Assembly: GCA_038747545.1 (NCBI GenBank)
Contig: JBCDJT010000034.1
Span: 1-42,861, forward strand
DNA length: 42,861 nt
Direction: 5' to 3'
Source of the DNA: JBCCMF01 sp038747545
Lineage (GTDB): Bacteria > Bacteroidota > Rhodothermia > Rhodothermales > JBCCMF01
Position numbers and translations under genes: made by a program. Below are positions 6,533 through 14,606 of the stretch, piece by piece (position 1 is the first letter of the stretch; the number at the start of each line of letters is the position of its first letter). The notes beneath the pieces were generated by a model. That model ran no database searches, had not been told where the DNA came from, and was given only the letters and a program-made list of their open reading frames with translations.

Positions 6533-9409
6533 ATGCGCCTTACCGCCTTCTTTCTGCTCGCGTGCCTGTGCGCGCCCGCACTTTTCGCCCAGCGTGTGGT
6601 GCCTATCGCCACCGACCTACAGCCACGCTGGCAGTCTCGCGTCACGCTCGACGCCCTGACGACGGCACCCACCTCAGCCACGGCGTTCACACGTGCCGAT
6701 GCCAGCGATGGCACGCTCCGCGCCCAATACCGCATCCAAACCGACATCGCCGACGCTGCCGAGCCGCAGCAGGCAGCCCAAGCCTACCTACGTGCCCACG
6801 CGCCGTCGTTCGGACTCGACGCCTCACTGCAAGACCTTGACTTGGTCAATGAGCGGAAGACGAAGTATGCCACCCACCTGCGCTATCAGCAGACGTACAA
6901 CGGCGTACCCGTCTACTTCCGCTTTGTGCAGGTCAACCTCGATGCTGAGGGGCGGCCCACGATGGTGACGAACAGCCATGCCCACCATCTGCGCACGGCG
7001 GTGCTCGATGTAACACCTTCGGTGACAGCCGCAGCGGCGCGTGCCTTTGCCGAGACCGAGATCGCTGCCGACCGTGCCGAGGTCGCACGCCAAACGCTGA
7101 CGGTGTACCCCAGCGCGCCCCCTCGCCTCGCGTGGCAGATGGACATGCGGACGCCTGCACAAGATTGGGAAGTCTTGCTCGATGCCCACTCCCGCGAGGT
7201 CATCCATCTGCGCCCGCTCTCTACGCATGCGCACCGCACCGCACCGCCCACTGCACTGGTGCGCCCGACGCCTGTACACGCGCCCATGGCACGGGCACTG
7301 CAGACAGCATCTGCCGCGCCCATCCCCATGCGCCGCACGGATGGCACAGGCCTCGTCTTCGACCCCGATCCACTCACCAGCACGGGCTCATTCTACAACG
7401 ACCCCATCGTGGACAACGAAGACCGCAACTCGCCGGAGCTCGATGCGGCACGCAAAAGCGTTGTCTTGCGCGACCTCGCGCAACGGGCAGACGGACAATT
7501 TGAGCTCCTGGGGCCTTTCGTCAACGTCACCGATACGGTGGGGCTCTTTCGGTCGATTCCCATCCCCACCGCATCATCCCCCGACGCCTTTCAGTTCCAG
7601 CGCGAGGACGATGGCTTCGAGGCCGTGATGGTCTACTACCACATGGACAAGAACCAGCGCTACGTCCAGTCGCTCGACATCGGGCGCCCCATCCAGCAAG
7701 GGCCTATCCCCGTTAACCCGCACGGGCTCGGCTCAGCCGACGACTCGCGCTACACACCGCTCGACAACCATATTTCGTTCGGCTTTGGCGGGGTGGACGA
7801 TGCTGAAGATGCCTTTGTCATTCTGCATGAGTACGCACATGCCCTGGCTGAGAACAGCGCGCCGGGGCTGCTGGTGAGCTTTGAGGGGCGCTCTTGGCAC
7901 GAGGGCTGGGCCGACTATTGGGGCGGCTCGTACGTGCGTGGGCTGATGGAGTCGGGCGCCGTGCCTGTCGGGGATTGGCTGCAGGGCTTCCGGTGGGACA
8001 TGGGCCTCCGCGAAGACGGTACAGGGGCGCTCTGGTCTGGGCGGCGGTTTGCGCGGCAGGAGGCCTACCCCGAGGTGCTTTCCTGCTGTGGCGGCTCTAT
8101 CCATCGCATCGGGCTGATCTGGCCGACCACGATGATGCAGATCTGGCCCGACGTGGGGCAGCACGTACTCGACCGCCTCAACCTGTACTCGCATGTCTAC
8201 CTGATGCCCGGCATGACCTACCGCGATGCCGGCGAAGCGCTCGTACAAGCCGACCTCGACCTCTACAACGGAGCCCACCTCGGCGCGCTGCTGCGCCACC
8301 TCGGCCCACGCGGCCTCGCCGACGCCTCGGGCTACGGCCCCGTCATCACGCACAACCCGCTGCCCGACACCGACGAGGCGGGCAGCGAACTGCTGGTAGA
8401 AGCGGAGGCCGTCTCGAGCACCGTGCGCAGCATCGACCTGGTGTATCAGGTGGATGGCACAGCAGAGGTCCGCCAAGCACTCGATGCCTCCGGCACCCAG
8501 CTGTATGCTACTACCTTCACGCTGCCCACCTCTGATGTCACCATAGACTATTACCTAGAAGCCACCGATGCGCGTGGGGCTACGTACCGACTGCCTGTGG
8601 ATGCCCCGCAGGCGCGCTACAGCTTCGCGGTGCGCGCTGGCGTGTTGACCCAACGCACGAACGCGCTCTCCAGCGCCACAGAAACGGGCTACTGGACACA
8701 AGCAGGCACCGAGTCCTGGGAGATCACGCCCACGGCAGACTCTGTGGCGGTCTCGGCGCTGGTGCTCGCGCCCATGGTCGTGCCCTCCAACGTGGTATCG
8801 GCATCTATCGAGTTGGCGCACAGTTACATGCTGAGCACGGAGCGAGGCGGCAACCTGTCGATCTCAGCAGACGATGGGGCGACGTGGACGGTAGTGCCCC
8901 CCACCGAAATGGCTTACCCCTCGCAGTTCGTGACGGATCTCCCCCACGCTATGCGCGACCAAGCGGTGTTCAACGGCACCAGCGGCGGGATCGTGCGCAG
9001 CCGTTTCAACCTGCTGCCTTTTGCTGGACAAACGGTGCAAGCGCGCCTCAACTTCGGCACAGTGACCATACCCATGCCGATGGAATACTGGCGCGTTGAG
9101 CGTGCCTCGTTCTCGTTCGGCACCGAAGACGACGCGTTCCAGACGGCTTACACATTTGGCTTAGAGACCATTTACCCCAACCCTACAGCAAACGCTGCCA
9201 CCATCAGCTACACCCTCGACGCACGCACCGACGCCAGCCTGTACCTCTACGACGTGCTCGGGCGTCGTGTGGAAACACTGGCCGAGGGCATGCACGATGC
9301 TGGAACCTACACTGTCCGCGCCAACGTGACGTTGGCCTCGGGCGTCTACATGGTTCGCCTCGAAACGCCCGCCTCTCAGGCCACACAACAGCTCGTGATC
9401 GCACGCTAG
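6533..9409 (+). CDS. Secreted M36 (fungalysin)-like zinc metalloprotease with type IX sorting domain
   Basis: 958 residues from the ATG at 6533, which begins the signal peptide (RLTAFFLLACLCAPALFAQ). Residues ~50-230 form a thermolysin/fungalysin-type propeptide, with YLRAHAPSFGLD, LRYQQTYNGVPVYFRFVQVN and WEVLLDAHSREVIHL. The zinc site is HEYAH (His432, Glu433, His436), with the third ligand Glu457 in HEGWADYWGG 24 residues on; this is the gluzincin layout of M36. A beta-rich domain follows. The last ~80 residues (PNPTANAATISYTLDA, then LYLYDVLGRRVETLA and GVYMVRLETP) are a type A T9SS sorting domain, so the protein should be exported through the outer membrane and anchored or released by PorU. 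It is monocistronic and likely feeds on external protein. Confidence 0.9.
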   Translation: MRLTAFFLLACLCAPALFAQRVVPIATDLQPRWQSRVTLDALTTAPTSATAFTRADASDGTLRAQYRIQTDIADAAEPQQAAQAYLRAHAPSFGLDASLQDLDLVNERKTKYATHLRYQQTYNGVPVYFRFVQVNLDAEGRPTMVTNSHAHHLRTAVLDVTPSVTAAAARAFAETEIAADRAEVARQTLTVYPSAPPRLAWQMDMRTPAQDWEVLLDAHSREVIHLRPLSTHAHRTAPPTALVRPTPVHAPMARALQTASAAPIPMRRTDGTGLVFDPDPLTSTGSFYNDPIVDNEDRNSPELDAARKSVVLRDLAQRADGQFELLGPFVNVTDTVGLFRSIPIPTASSPDAFQFQREDDGFEAVMVYYHMDKNQRYVQSLDIGRPIQQGPIPVNPHGLGSADDSRYTPLDNHISFGFGGVDDAEDAFVILHEYAHALAENSAPGLLVSFEGRSWHEGWADYWGGSYVRGLMESGAVPVGDWLQGFRWDMGLREDGTGALWSGRRFARQEAYPEVLSCCGGSIHRIGLIWPTTMMQIWPDVGQHVLDRLNLYSHVYLMPGMTYRDAGEALVQADLDLYNGAHLGALLRHLGPRGLADASGYGPVITHNPLPDTDEAGSELLVEAEAVSSTVRSIDLVYQVDGTAEVRQALDASGTQLYATTFTLPTSDVTIDYYLEATDARGATYRLPVDAPQARYSFAVRAGVLTQRTNALSSATETGYWTQAGTESWEITPTADSVAVSALVLAPMVVPSNVVSASIELAHSYMLSTERGGNLSISADDGATWTVVPPTEMAYPSQFVTDLPHAMRDQAVFNGTSGGIVRSRFNLLPFAGQTVQARLNFGTVTIPMPMEYWRVERASFSFGTEDDAFQTAYTFGLETIYPNPTANAATISYTLDARTDASLYLYDVLGRRVETLAEGMHDAGTYTVRANVTLASGVYMVRLETPASQATQQLVIAR

Positions 9410-9466
9410 GTGCTGCAAGACTGATACCCGTTCTGGAATTTCATGGTGCGGCATACCGTCTAACCT

Positions 9467-9570
9467 TGTCATCCCGAGCGTAGCCGAGGGATCTCCCCCG
9501 TTCAAGAAATGCACAGCCTCAAAGTGGGAGATCCCTCGGCTACCGCCTGTGGCCTCTGCTCGGGATGACA
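9467..9570. repeat. Dispersed palindromic (REP/MITE-like) repeat, copy 1
   Basis: The outer arms TGTCATCCCGAGC (9467-9479) and GCTCGGGATGACA (9558-9570) are a perfect 13-bp inverted repeat. An inner perfect 17-bp inverted repeat pairs 9481-9497 with 9526-9542. The central loop carries TGCACAGCCTCAA, which recurs in copy 2 at 38954-39094. It sits between the convergent ends of the protease gene and rpoD. No open frame is inside it. It could act as a transcript-end structure, or it may be a non-autonomous mobile element. Confidence 0.85.
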
Positions 9571-9623
9571 GCCTTGAGCGCACAATCATCTCCCAGAGCT
9601 GGTATGAGAGGTCCCAAAATAGG

Positions 9624-9654
9624 AGCGCCCGCTCAGGGTGGTTGAGCGGGCGCT
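9624..9654 (-). terminator. Rho-independent terminator of the rpoD-type sigma gene
   Basis: AGCGCCCGCTCA (9624-9635) pairs perfectly with TGAGCGGGCGCT (9643-9654) over 12 bp around a 7-nt loop. Reading the minus strand, the stem is followed by CCTATTTTGGG, a short T tract, while the plus-strand side has none. This places it as the end of the leftward sigma-factor transcript, 35 bp after its stop codon. Confidence 0.75.
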
Positions 9655-9688
9655 TCGGGATACGCGGACATGGCTAATATACAAATAT

Positions 9689-10528
9689 TTAGCCGATGTG
9701 CATTTGTAGCTCGTCGCGGCGGTGCTTCTGGCGGAGCTTGCGCAGGGCTTTCTCTTTGATCTGCCGCACGCGCTCGCGGGTCAACCCAAAGCGCTGGCCG
9801 ATTTCTTCGAGCGTCAGCGGGTGCTCGCGGCCGATGCCAAAGTAGAGGCGCGTGATCTCGGCCTCGCGTGGATGCAGCATGCTCAGCGCCCGCTCGATAT
9901 CAATCTTAAGCGACTCGTCCAGCAGCACTTCGTCAGGCGCAATGTCGTCCTCGTCCGGCAGCACGTCGAGGAGGCTGTTGTCGTCGTCCTCGTTGAAAGG
10001 CGCATCCATCGAGAGGTGACGGCCCGTGTGCTTAAGCGCCTCACGCACCTTCTTGACGTCGATGTCCAGCTCCTTGGCAAGCTCCTCGATGTTGGGCTGG
10101 CGCTCGTGCATCTGCGCTAGGCGGGCACTCGTCTTGCGGATCTTCGAGATGGTGCCAATCCGGTTGAGCGGGAGGCGTACCACGCGACTCTGCTCTGCCA
10201 GCGCCTGCAGGATGGCCTGGCGGATCCACCACACAGCGTATGAGATAAACTTGAAGCCACGCGTCTCGTCGAAACGCTTGGCTGCTTTGATGAGCCCGTA
10301 GTTGCCTTCGTTGATCAAGTCGGCAAGCGTGAGGCCTTGCCCCTGGTACTTTTTGGCTACCGACACCACAAACCGCAAGTTGGCGCGGGTAAGCTGGTGC
10401 AGGGCTTCTTGGTCTCCTTGCTTGATTCGGCGGGCCAGATCTACCTCCTGGTCTGGGGTCAGCAGATCGATCTGGCCGATCTCCTGGAGGTACTGGTCCA
10501 GCATCCGCTGCTGGCGAGGGACGTACAT
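9689..10528 (-). CDS. rpoD: RpoD/SigA-family RNA polymerase sigma factor (Bacteroidota short form)
   Basis: 279 residues, the length of the Bacteroidota primary sigma factor, which lacks the long acidic region 1.1. The order is region 1.2 (LDQYLQEIGQIDLLTPDQEV), region 2 with DLINEGNYGLIKAAKRFD and FKFISYAVWWIRQAI (the -10 recognition helix), region 3 with VRLPLNRIGTISKI, and region 4.2 (LTLEEIGQRFGLTRERVRQI) for the -35 contact. All core-binding and DNA-melting motifs are intact, so it is a full group 1 or group 2 factor. Whether it is the sole housekeeping factor cannot be told from one window. It is monocistronic, divergent from folP across 283 bp, and ended by the hairpin at 9624-9654. 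Confidence 0.92.
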   Translation of the reverse strand: MYVPRQQRMLDQYLQEIGQIDLLTPDQEVDLARRIKQGDQEALHQLTRANLRFVVSVAKKYQGQGLTLADLINEGNYGLIKAAKRFDETRGFKFISYAVWWIRQAILQALAEQSRVVRLPLNRIGTISKIRKTSARLAQMHERQPNIEELAKELDIDVKKVREALKHTGRHLSMDAPFNEDDDNSLLDVLPDEDDIAPDEVLLDESLKIDIERALSMLHPREAEITRLYFGIGREHPLTLEEIGQRFGLTRERVRQIKEKALRKLRQKHRRDELQMHIG

Positions 10529-10811
10529 AGGCCTAAAGACGGTTTGGTGGTAGCGTTGGGGTCAGACGCAGACGCGAGGCGAAACGGGGACGCGCTTGAA
10601 GCCTCATTTTTAACGAGGGTTGCGTCCACGCCCGCTCCAAGGGCCTTGTTCCGCGTAAATTGATAATTTGCCGACGCAGCGTAGGCGCTACTACGGTGTA
10701 TCTTTCCCTGTTTTGTGTCGCTGCGTTTTACCTGGAGCATACGGGCAAGCACTCACTTTTGCCTGCCTCGCGTTACATTTTTTGTAAGCCCATAAAAACA
10801 CAAGAGTTCCA

Positions 10812-11771
10812 TTGAGCGATAGCCAGGAAAACAGGGGCACGCTTTTCCCTCTCAGTGGTCCGCCCGTTGCGCACAGGTTCGATGAGACAGCGTTCGTGCT
10901 CGATTGCCGTGGTCGCACGCTGGACTGTCGCCCCGGATTGGCCACGGGAGCGCAAGTCATGGGTGTCCTCAACGTCACGCCCGACTCGTTCTTTGACGGC
11001 GGGCGGTACACCACGCTTGACGCGGCGCTGCAGCAAGCGGAGCGCATGCTCGCAGAAGGGGCGACCGTCTTGGACATCGGCGGAGAATCGTCGCGCCCCA
11101 AAGGCACGGCGTATGGCGCTGGTGCGCAGCCGGTTACCGCCTCCGATGAGATGCGGCGTGTCTTGCCTGTCGTCGAAGGTATTGCCGAGCGTTTCCCCGA
11201 GGCCATCCTCTCCATCGACACGTACAAGCCACAGGTTGCCGAGGCGGCGTTGGAGACAGGCGCACATCTCATCAACGACATCACGGGCCTGCGTATTTAC
11301 CCGGCGATGGCGGATGTGGTGGCGCGCTACGATGTGCCCCTCATCGTGATGCACGCACTCGGCCAGCCTGGCAGCACCCCCCACGAGCACAGCTACACCG
11401 ACGTCGTAGCTGAAGTCAGGGCCGCCTGTGCCGACGCTATTCAGACGGCGGAAGCAGCGGGCGTCAGGCAGATCGTCACCGACCCAGGGTTTGGGTTCAG
11501 CAAGACGCCCCAGGAGAACCTGCGCTTGCTGCGGCACACCGATGCGCTGCTCAGCCTCGGAAGGCCTGTGCTAGTAGGCATCTCGCGCAAGAGCACCATC
11601 GGCACCGTGCTGGGTAGCCCGGGGGTGCCGCTGCCGAAAGAAGAGCGATTATTCGGATCGTTGGGGGCCACAGCCATCGCCGTGTTGCAAGGCGCCACGC
11701 TGGTCCGCACGCACGATGTGGGTGCCACCGTGCAGATGCTCAAGGCACTCGCCGCCACGTGGCAGGCCTAG
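10812..11771 (+). CDS. folP: Dihydropteroate synthase
   Basis: Cytoplasmic folate enzyme joining dihydropterin pyrophosphate to p-aminobenzoate. Motifs in order are MGVLNVTPDSFFDGG (pterin/PABA loop), VLDIGGESSRPKG, ILSIDTYKPQVAEAAL, LINDITGL, VTDPGFGFSKTPQENL with the pterin-binding Asp, VLVGISRKSTIG, and a terminal LVRTHDV. The start is uncertain. The longest reading uses TTG at 10812 (319 residues). A GTG at 10896 would begin at LDCRGRTLD and give the family's usual short N-terminus (291 residues). There is no ATG before the first motif and no clear ribosome site for either. It faces rpoD across 283 bp and ends tail to tail with clpP, the two stop codons sharing CTAG at 11768-11771. Confidence 0.93.
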   Translation: MSDSQENRGTLFPLSGPPVAHRFDETAFVLDCRGRTLDCRPGLATGAQVMGVLNVTPDSFFDGGRYTTLDAALQQAERMLAEGATVLDIGGESSRPKGTAYGAGAQPVTASDEMRRVLPVVEGIAERFPEAILSIDTYKPQVAEAALETGAHLINDITGLRIYPAMADVVARYDVPLIVMHALGQPGSTPHEHSYTDVVAEVRAACADAIQTAEAAGVRQIVTDPGFGFSKTPQENLRLLRHTDALLSLGRPVLVGISRKSTIGTVLGSPGVPLPKEERLFGSLGATAIAVLQGATLVRTHDVGATVQMLKALAATWQA

Positions 11772-12337
11772 ATCACGTCGTCCATCGATTCGATGATGTG
11801 CTCTACGAGGCCGTACTCCTTGGCCTCTGCTGCGGTGAGCCAGAAGTTGCGGTGTGTGTCCTTCTCGATGCGCTCCAGCTCTTGCCCCGTCTGGCGGGCA
11901 AAGATGCGGTTGAGGCGGTCGCGCATCTTGAGGATCTCGCCGGCTTCGATCTCGATATCACTGGCCGTTCCGCCTGCGCCGCCCGCGGGCTGGTGCAGGA
12001 GGAAGCGCGTGTTGGGCAAGCAGTAGCGGTCTTCAAGCGGCACCGAAACAAAGATGAGGGCGCCCGCACTGGCCACCCAGCCTGTGCCGATGATACGCAC
12101 CCGCGGGGCCACGAAGCGAATCATGTCGTGGATGGTGTCGCCCGCTTCTACGTGCCCGCCTGGCGAGTTGATGAAGAGCGTGATCGGCTGCTTTGACTCC
12201 GAGGCCATGGCCAGAAGCTGTGCGGCTACGGTGCCAGCCAACGCCATATTGATTTCGCCGCTGATCATCACGATGCGCGACTTGTAAAGCTGTTGCTGGA
12301 TGCCTCCAGCCATTGGGTTCGGTTTCCGGTCGTCCAT
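11768..12337 (-). CDS. clpP: ClpP-family serine protease subunit with Ser-His-Asn triad
   Basis: 189 residues, normal ClpP length. ClpP forms a tetradecameric barrel fed by ClpX or ClpA/C. The fold markers are clear: ITLFINSPGGHVEAGDTIHDMI, the nucleophile Ser90 in GTGWVASAGALIF (usually QAASMGA), and His115 in RFLLHQPAGG. The third position, 49 residues after His115, is Asn164 in DTHRNFWLTAAEA, where most ClpPs have Asp (DRDxF). The Ser-to-His and His-to-third-residue spacings, 25 and 49, match E. coli mature ClpP numbering. A Ser-His-Asn triad is also described for the ClpP1 paralog of Listeria. This may therefore be a second, less active ClpP that works in a mixed barrel with another copy elsewhere. 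No clpX follows, and the gene stands alone behind the TPR lipoprotein. Confidence 0.92.
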   Translation of the reverse strand: MDDRKPNPMAGGIQQQLYKSRIVMISGEINMALAGTVAAQLLAMASESKQPITLFINSPGGHVEAGDTIHDMIRFVAPRVRIIGTGWVASAGALIFVSVPLEDRYCLPNTRFLLHQPAGGAGGTASDIEIEAGEILKMRDRLNRIFARQTGQELERIEKDTHRNFWLTAAEAKEYGLVEHIIESMDDVI

Positions 12338-12429
12338 GCGCTAGCAAGCGTGGGTCACGTTGAACTTTCTGAGGTGGGGGTTCTTCGCTCGGCTCTCGGA
12401 AACGTTCCGCGCCAGCCTGTAACGCTGCC

Positions 12430-13554
12430 CTACCGCGCGGCGCGCTGCCGGGCCCGTTGCGCCCGCGCAGGTTGTCCGCTGGCCTCGTAATACGTCGCCA
12501 GCTGTGTCCACGCGGCGGCAGACTCGGGTGCGAGACGGAGCGCGTTGCCCATCGCCTCTATGGCCTTGTCGTACCGCCCCACGGCTGCGTAGCTCTCAGC
12601 CAGCGGAAGCCAGCGCTCCAGGAGGTCGGGGCGGCGCTCAACGAGCACCTCCAGGCGGCGCACGTCGGCGAGGAGGGGCTGCAGCGTGTCGGCAAGGGCA
12701 AGGTAGCGCTGGCCTTCGGCGGCTTCGCCTGTGCGCAGCAGCGCTTGCCCTAGGTTGTAATGCACGCCAGTCTGCCACGGCCGTTCGGCAGCGACGCGGC
12801 GCAGCGGAGGAATCGCGTCTGCATAGGCGCCGCGCTGCACCAGGAGCGTGCCCAGGATGTGCAGGTAATCTAGGTTGGCGCTGTCGAGTGCGGTTGCGCG
12901 TTGCGCGTGTTCGAGGGCGGCGTCTAAGTCTCCATCGTCGCGGTAGAGCGCAGCGAGGTCGCCGTACACGTCGGCTCGGCTCGGGTTAACGGCGCGAGCA
13001 ACGGCATAGGCTTCGCGGGCCTTCGTTGTCTCCCCGAGCTTGCCATACGCGCGCCCCAGTTGAAGCAGGGTAGTAGCCAGCGGTGTGCGGCCCAGGCGTG
13101 CTTCGAGGGCAGCCGGGTTGGCCCGAGGGGTCCATGCGTGGAGCCCCAGCGTGGCGAGGTACTGTGCGATGGCCTCGTCATAGCGTTCACGCTGGAAGGC
13201 CACATTGCCACGGTGGTAGGCCGCGATGTGGTACGCCGGGTCGATGGTGAGTGCCGTAGCATACGCCTCCTCGGCAGCGTCGTACTGCTTCAGCGCTTCC
13301 AGCAGTTGCCCACGTAGGAGGTGGATGTCGGCGAGGTCGGCTACGCGAGCGGCGGCGCTGTCGGCCCAGAACAAGGCTTGGTCCAGCTGACCGCGCAGGC
13401 GCAAGGCTTGCGCCTGCTGGAGCACCTGCACTGTTCCCCCATCCAACTGCTGCCGCCGCTGCTCCGTGGGCGACAGGCCGCCATCTGGCGTACAGCCTGC
13501 AGTCCATGCGAGCAGGATGGCGAGCGTCCAGCATGTTCCTGGATCACGCCGCAT
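12430..13554 (-). CDS. TPR-repeat lipoprotein
   Basis: 374 residues. The N-terminal signal ends in lipobox TAGC (Cys21 in LLAWTAGCTPDGG), so it is lipid anchored in the envelope. The rest is a run of tetratricopeptide repeats from about 45 to the end. Typical units are AIAQYLATLGL, KLGETTKAREAYAVARAVNPSRADVYGDLAALYRDDGDLDAALEHAQRATALD in sequence, and a final YDKAIEAMGNALRLAPESA. TPR arrays bind other proteins, and the partner is not evident. It starts inside the end of ispE (11-bp overlap), so both genes are translated from one leftward mRNA, and clpP follows 92 bp later. The co-transcription with ispE is probably organisational rather than functional. Confidence 0.85.
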   Translation of the reverse strand: MRRDPGTCWTLAILLAWTAGCTPDGGLSPTEQRRQQLDGGTVQVLQQAQALRLRGQLDQALFWADSAAARVADLADIHLLRGQLLEALKQYDAAEEAYATALTIDPAYHIAAYHRGNVAFQRERYDEAIAQYLATLGLHAWTPRANPAALEARLGRTPLATTLLQLGRAYGKLGETTKAREAYAVARAVNPSRADVYGDLAALYRDDGDLDAALEHAQRATALDSANLDYLHILGTLLVQRGAYADAIPPLRRVAAERPWQTGVHYNLGQALLRTGEAAEGQRYLALADTLQPLLADVRRLEVLVERRPDLLERWLPLAESYAAVGRYDKAIEAMGNALRLAPESAAAWTQLATYYEASGQPARAQRARQRAAR

Positions 13555-14416
13555 CGGTCCACACCCGTGTGCCTTGGTAGTTCAGCATCTCGACAGCAGC
13601 CCGGGCCTTGGCGTCATCCGCAAAGACACCAAACACCGCCGAGCCGGAGCCTGACATCGCCGCATAGCCAGCACCCGCCTCGACAAGCGTCTGCTTCACG
13701 ACGCGGATGGCCGGATGCCGCGCCATGATTGGCGCCTCGAAATCGTTGACCAATGCGCGGCGCCAGCGGTCGAGATCGTTCGACGTGACCAACTCCGCCA
13801 AGTCGGGACGATTGACAGCATAGGGCGTAATGCTCCCGTAGGCTTCGGCTGTTGACACGTGTACATCGGGCACGGCAACCACCAAGGCGTAGGGGAGGCG
13901 GTACGCCGACCCATCGGCAAACATCAGCGGCGAGAGCTCTGTGCCACGGCCTGTGCCGCGGGCGACATTCGGGCCCAGGAAGAACGGCACATCCGAGCCC
14001 AACGCTGCTGCCAAGGGATGGAGCGCCTCGACTTCAGCATCGACGCTGAACCATTCGGCCAGCAGCTGCAGGGTGGCCGCCGCATCGCTAGAGCCACCGC
14101 CCAAGCCTGCGCCATACGGCAGCCGCTTCTCGAGATGCAGGGCCACGCCGCCTTGTACGGAGAAGTGCTCCATAAACCGCTGGGCCGCGCTCATGCACAG
14201 GTTGTCCGCATCGGTAGGCAGGTTGGGATCGGAACAGGTGAGAGTGAGAGCGTCGGCCGGGCGGAGGGTGAGGACATCGGCCCATCCGATCCGCAGGAAG
14301 ACGGTATCGAGGTCGTGGAAGCCGTCGGGGCGGCGGCGCAGCACATGGAGCCCAAGATTGATTTTAGCGTGTGCTTCTGCTCGGAGGCAGCGCAGAGCCG
14401 GAGGTGGCTTACTCAT
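13544..14416 (-). CDS. ispE: 4-diphosphocytidyl-2-C-methyl-D-erythritol kinase
   Basis: 290 residues from the ATG at 14414-14416. The frame is open 20 codons further upstream, but SKPPPALRCLRAEAHAKINLGL places the family's N-terminal strand correctly from this Met. It is a GHMP kinase of the MEP isoprenoid pathway, phosphorylating CDP-ME at the 2-hydroxyl with ATP. Visible motifs are AKINLGLHVL with Lys18, the ATP loop LPYGAGLGGGSSDAAA (about 99-114), and LGSDVPFFLG with the catalytic Asp142; Lys18 and Asp142 correspond to the catalytic Lys and Asp of the E. coli enzyme. The C-terminal GHMP motif is AGYAAMSGSGSAVFGVF. The gene heads a leftward unit with the TPR lipoprotein and diverges from the polysaccharide cluster across 190 bp. 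Confidence 0.93.
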   Translation of the reverse strand: MSKPPPALRCLRAEAHAKINLGLHVLRRRPDGFHDLDTVFLRIGWADVLTLRPADALTLTCSDPNLPTDADNLCMSAAQRFMEHFSVQGGVALHLEKRLPYGAGLGGGSSDAAATLQLLAEWFSVDAEVEALHPLAAALGSDVPFFLGPNVARGTGRGTELSPLMFADGSAYRLPYALVVAVPDVHVSTAEAYGSITPYAVNRPDLAELVTSNDLDRWRRALVNDFEAPIMARHPAIRVVKQTLVEAGAGYAAMSGSGSAVFGVFADDAKARAAVEMLNYQGTRVWTDAA

Positions 14417-14606
14417 CGCGTTGCGTGATCTTGTACTATGTTGTAATTTCGGCGTCCTTTGTGCCCGTCTATTCACGCTGCCCGGCCCTACTGCCTATCG
14501 CCACAACGGTACCACTAACCCAGTTCAACGATCCCGTGCTGTAGCGTGGGCATCGTGGAGCTCCCCTCACATCACTGGCAGCCTTCCTTCACCTTACGAG
14601 GCGTTC

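Noticed and set aside
7733..8476. Minus-strand 247-codon open frame inside the protease
   Set aside because: It is antisense to the zinc-site region and has no recognisable domain; a high-GC shadow.
10640..10800. Promoter-like AT-rich words between rpoD and folP (TAATTTG, TATCTTTC, ATTTTTTG)
   Set aside because: None has a TTG box at the 19-21 nt spacing of the Bacteroidota consensus, so no promoter is assigned.
13941..14606. 222-codon extension of the export-protein frame leftwards
   Set aside because: It is antisense to ispE, which carries clear kinase motifs; the signal peptide and a GAGG site mark the start at 14607.
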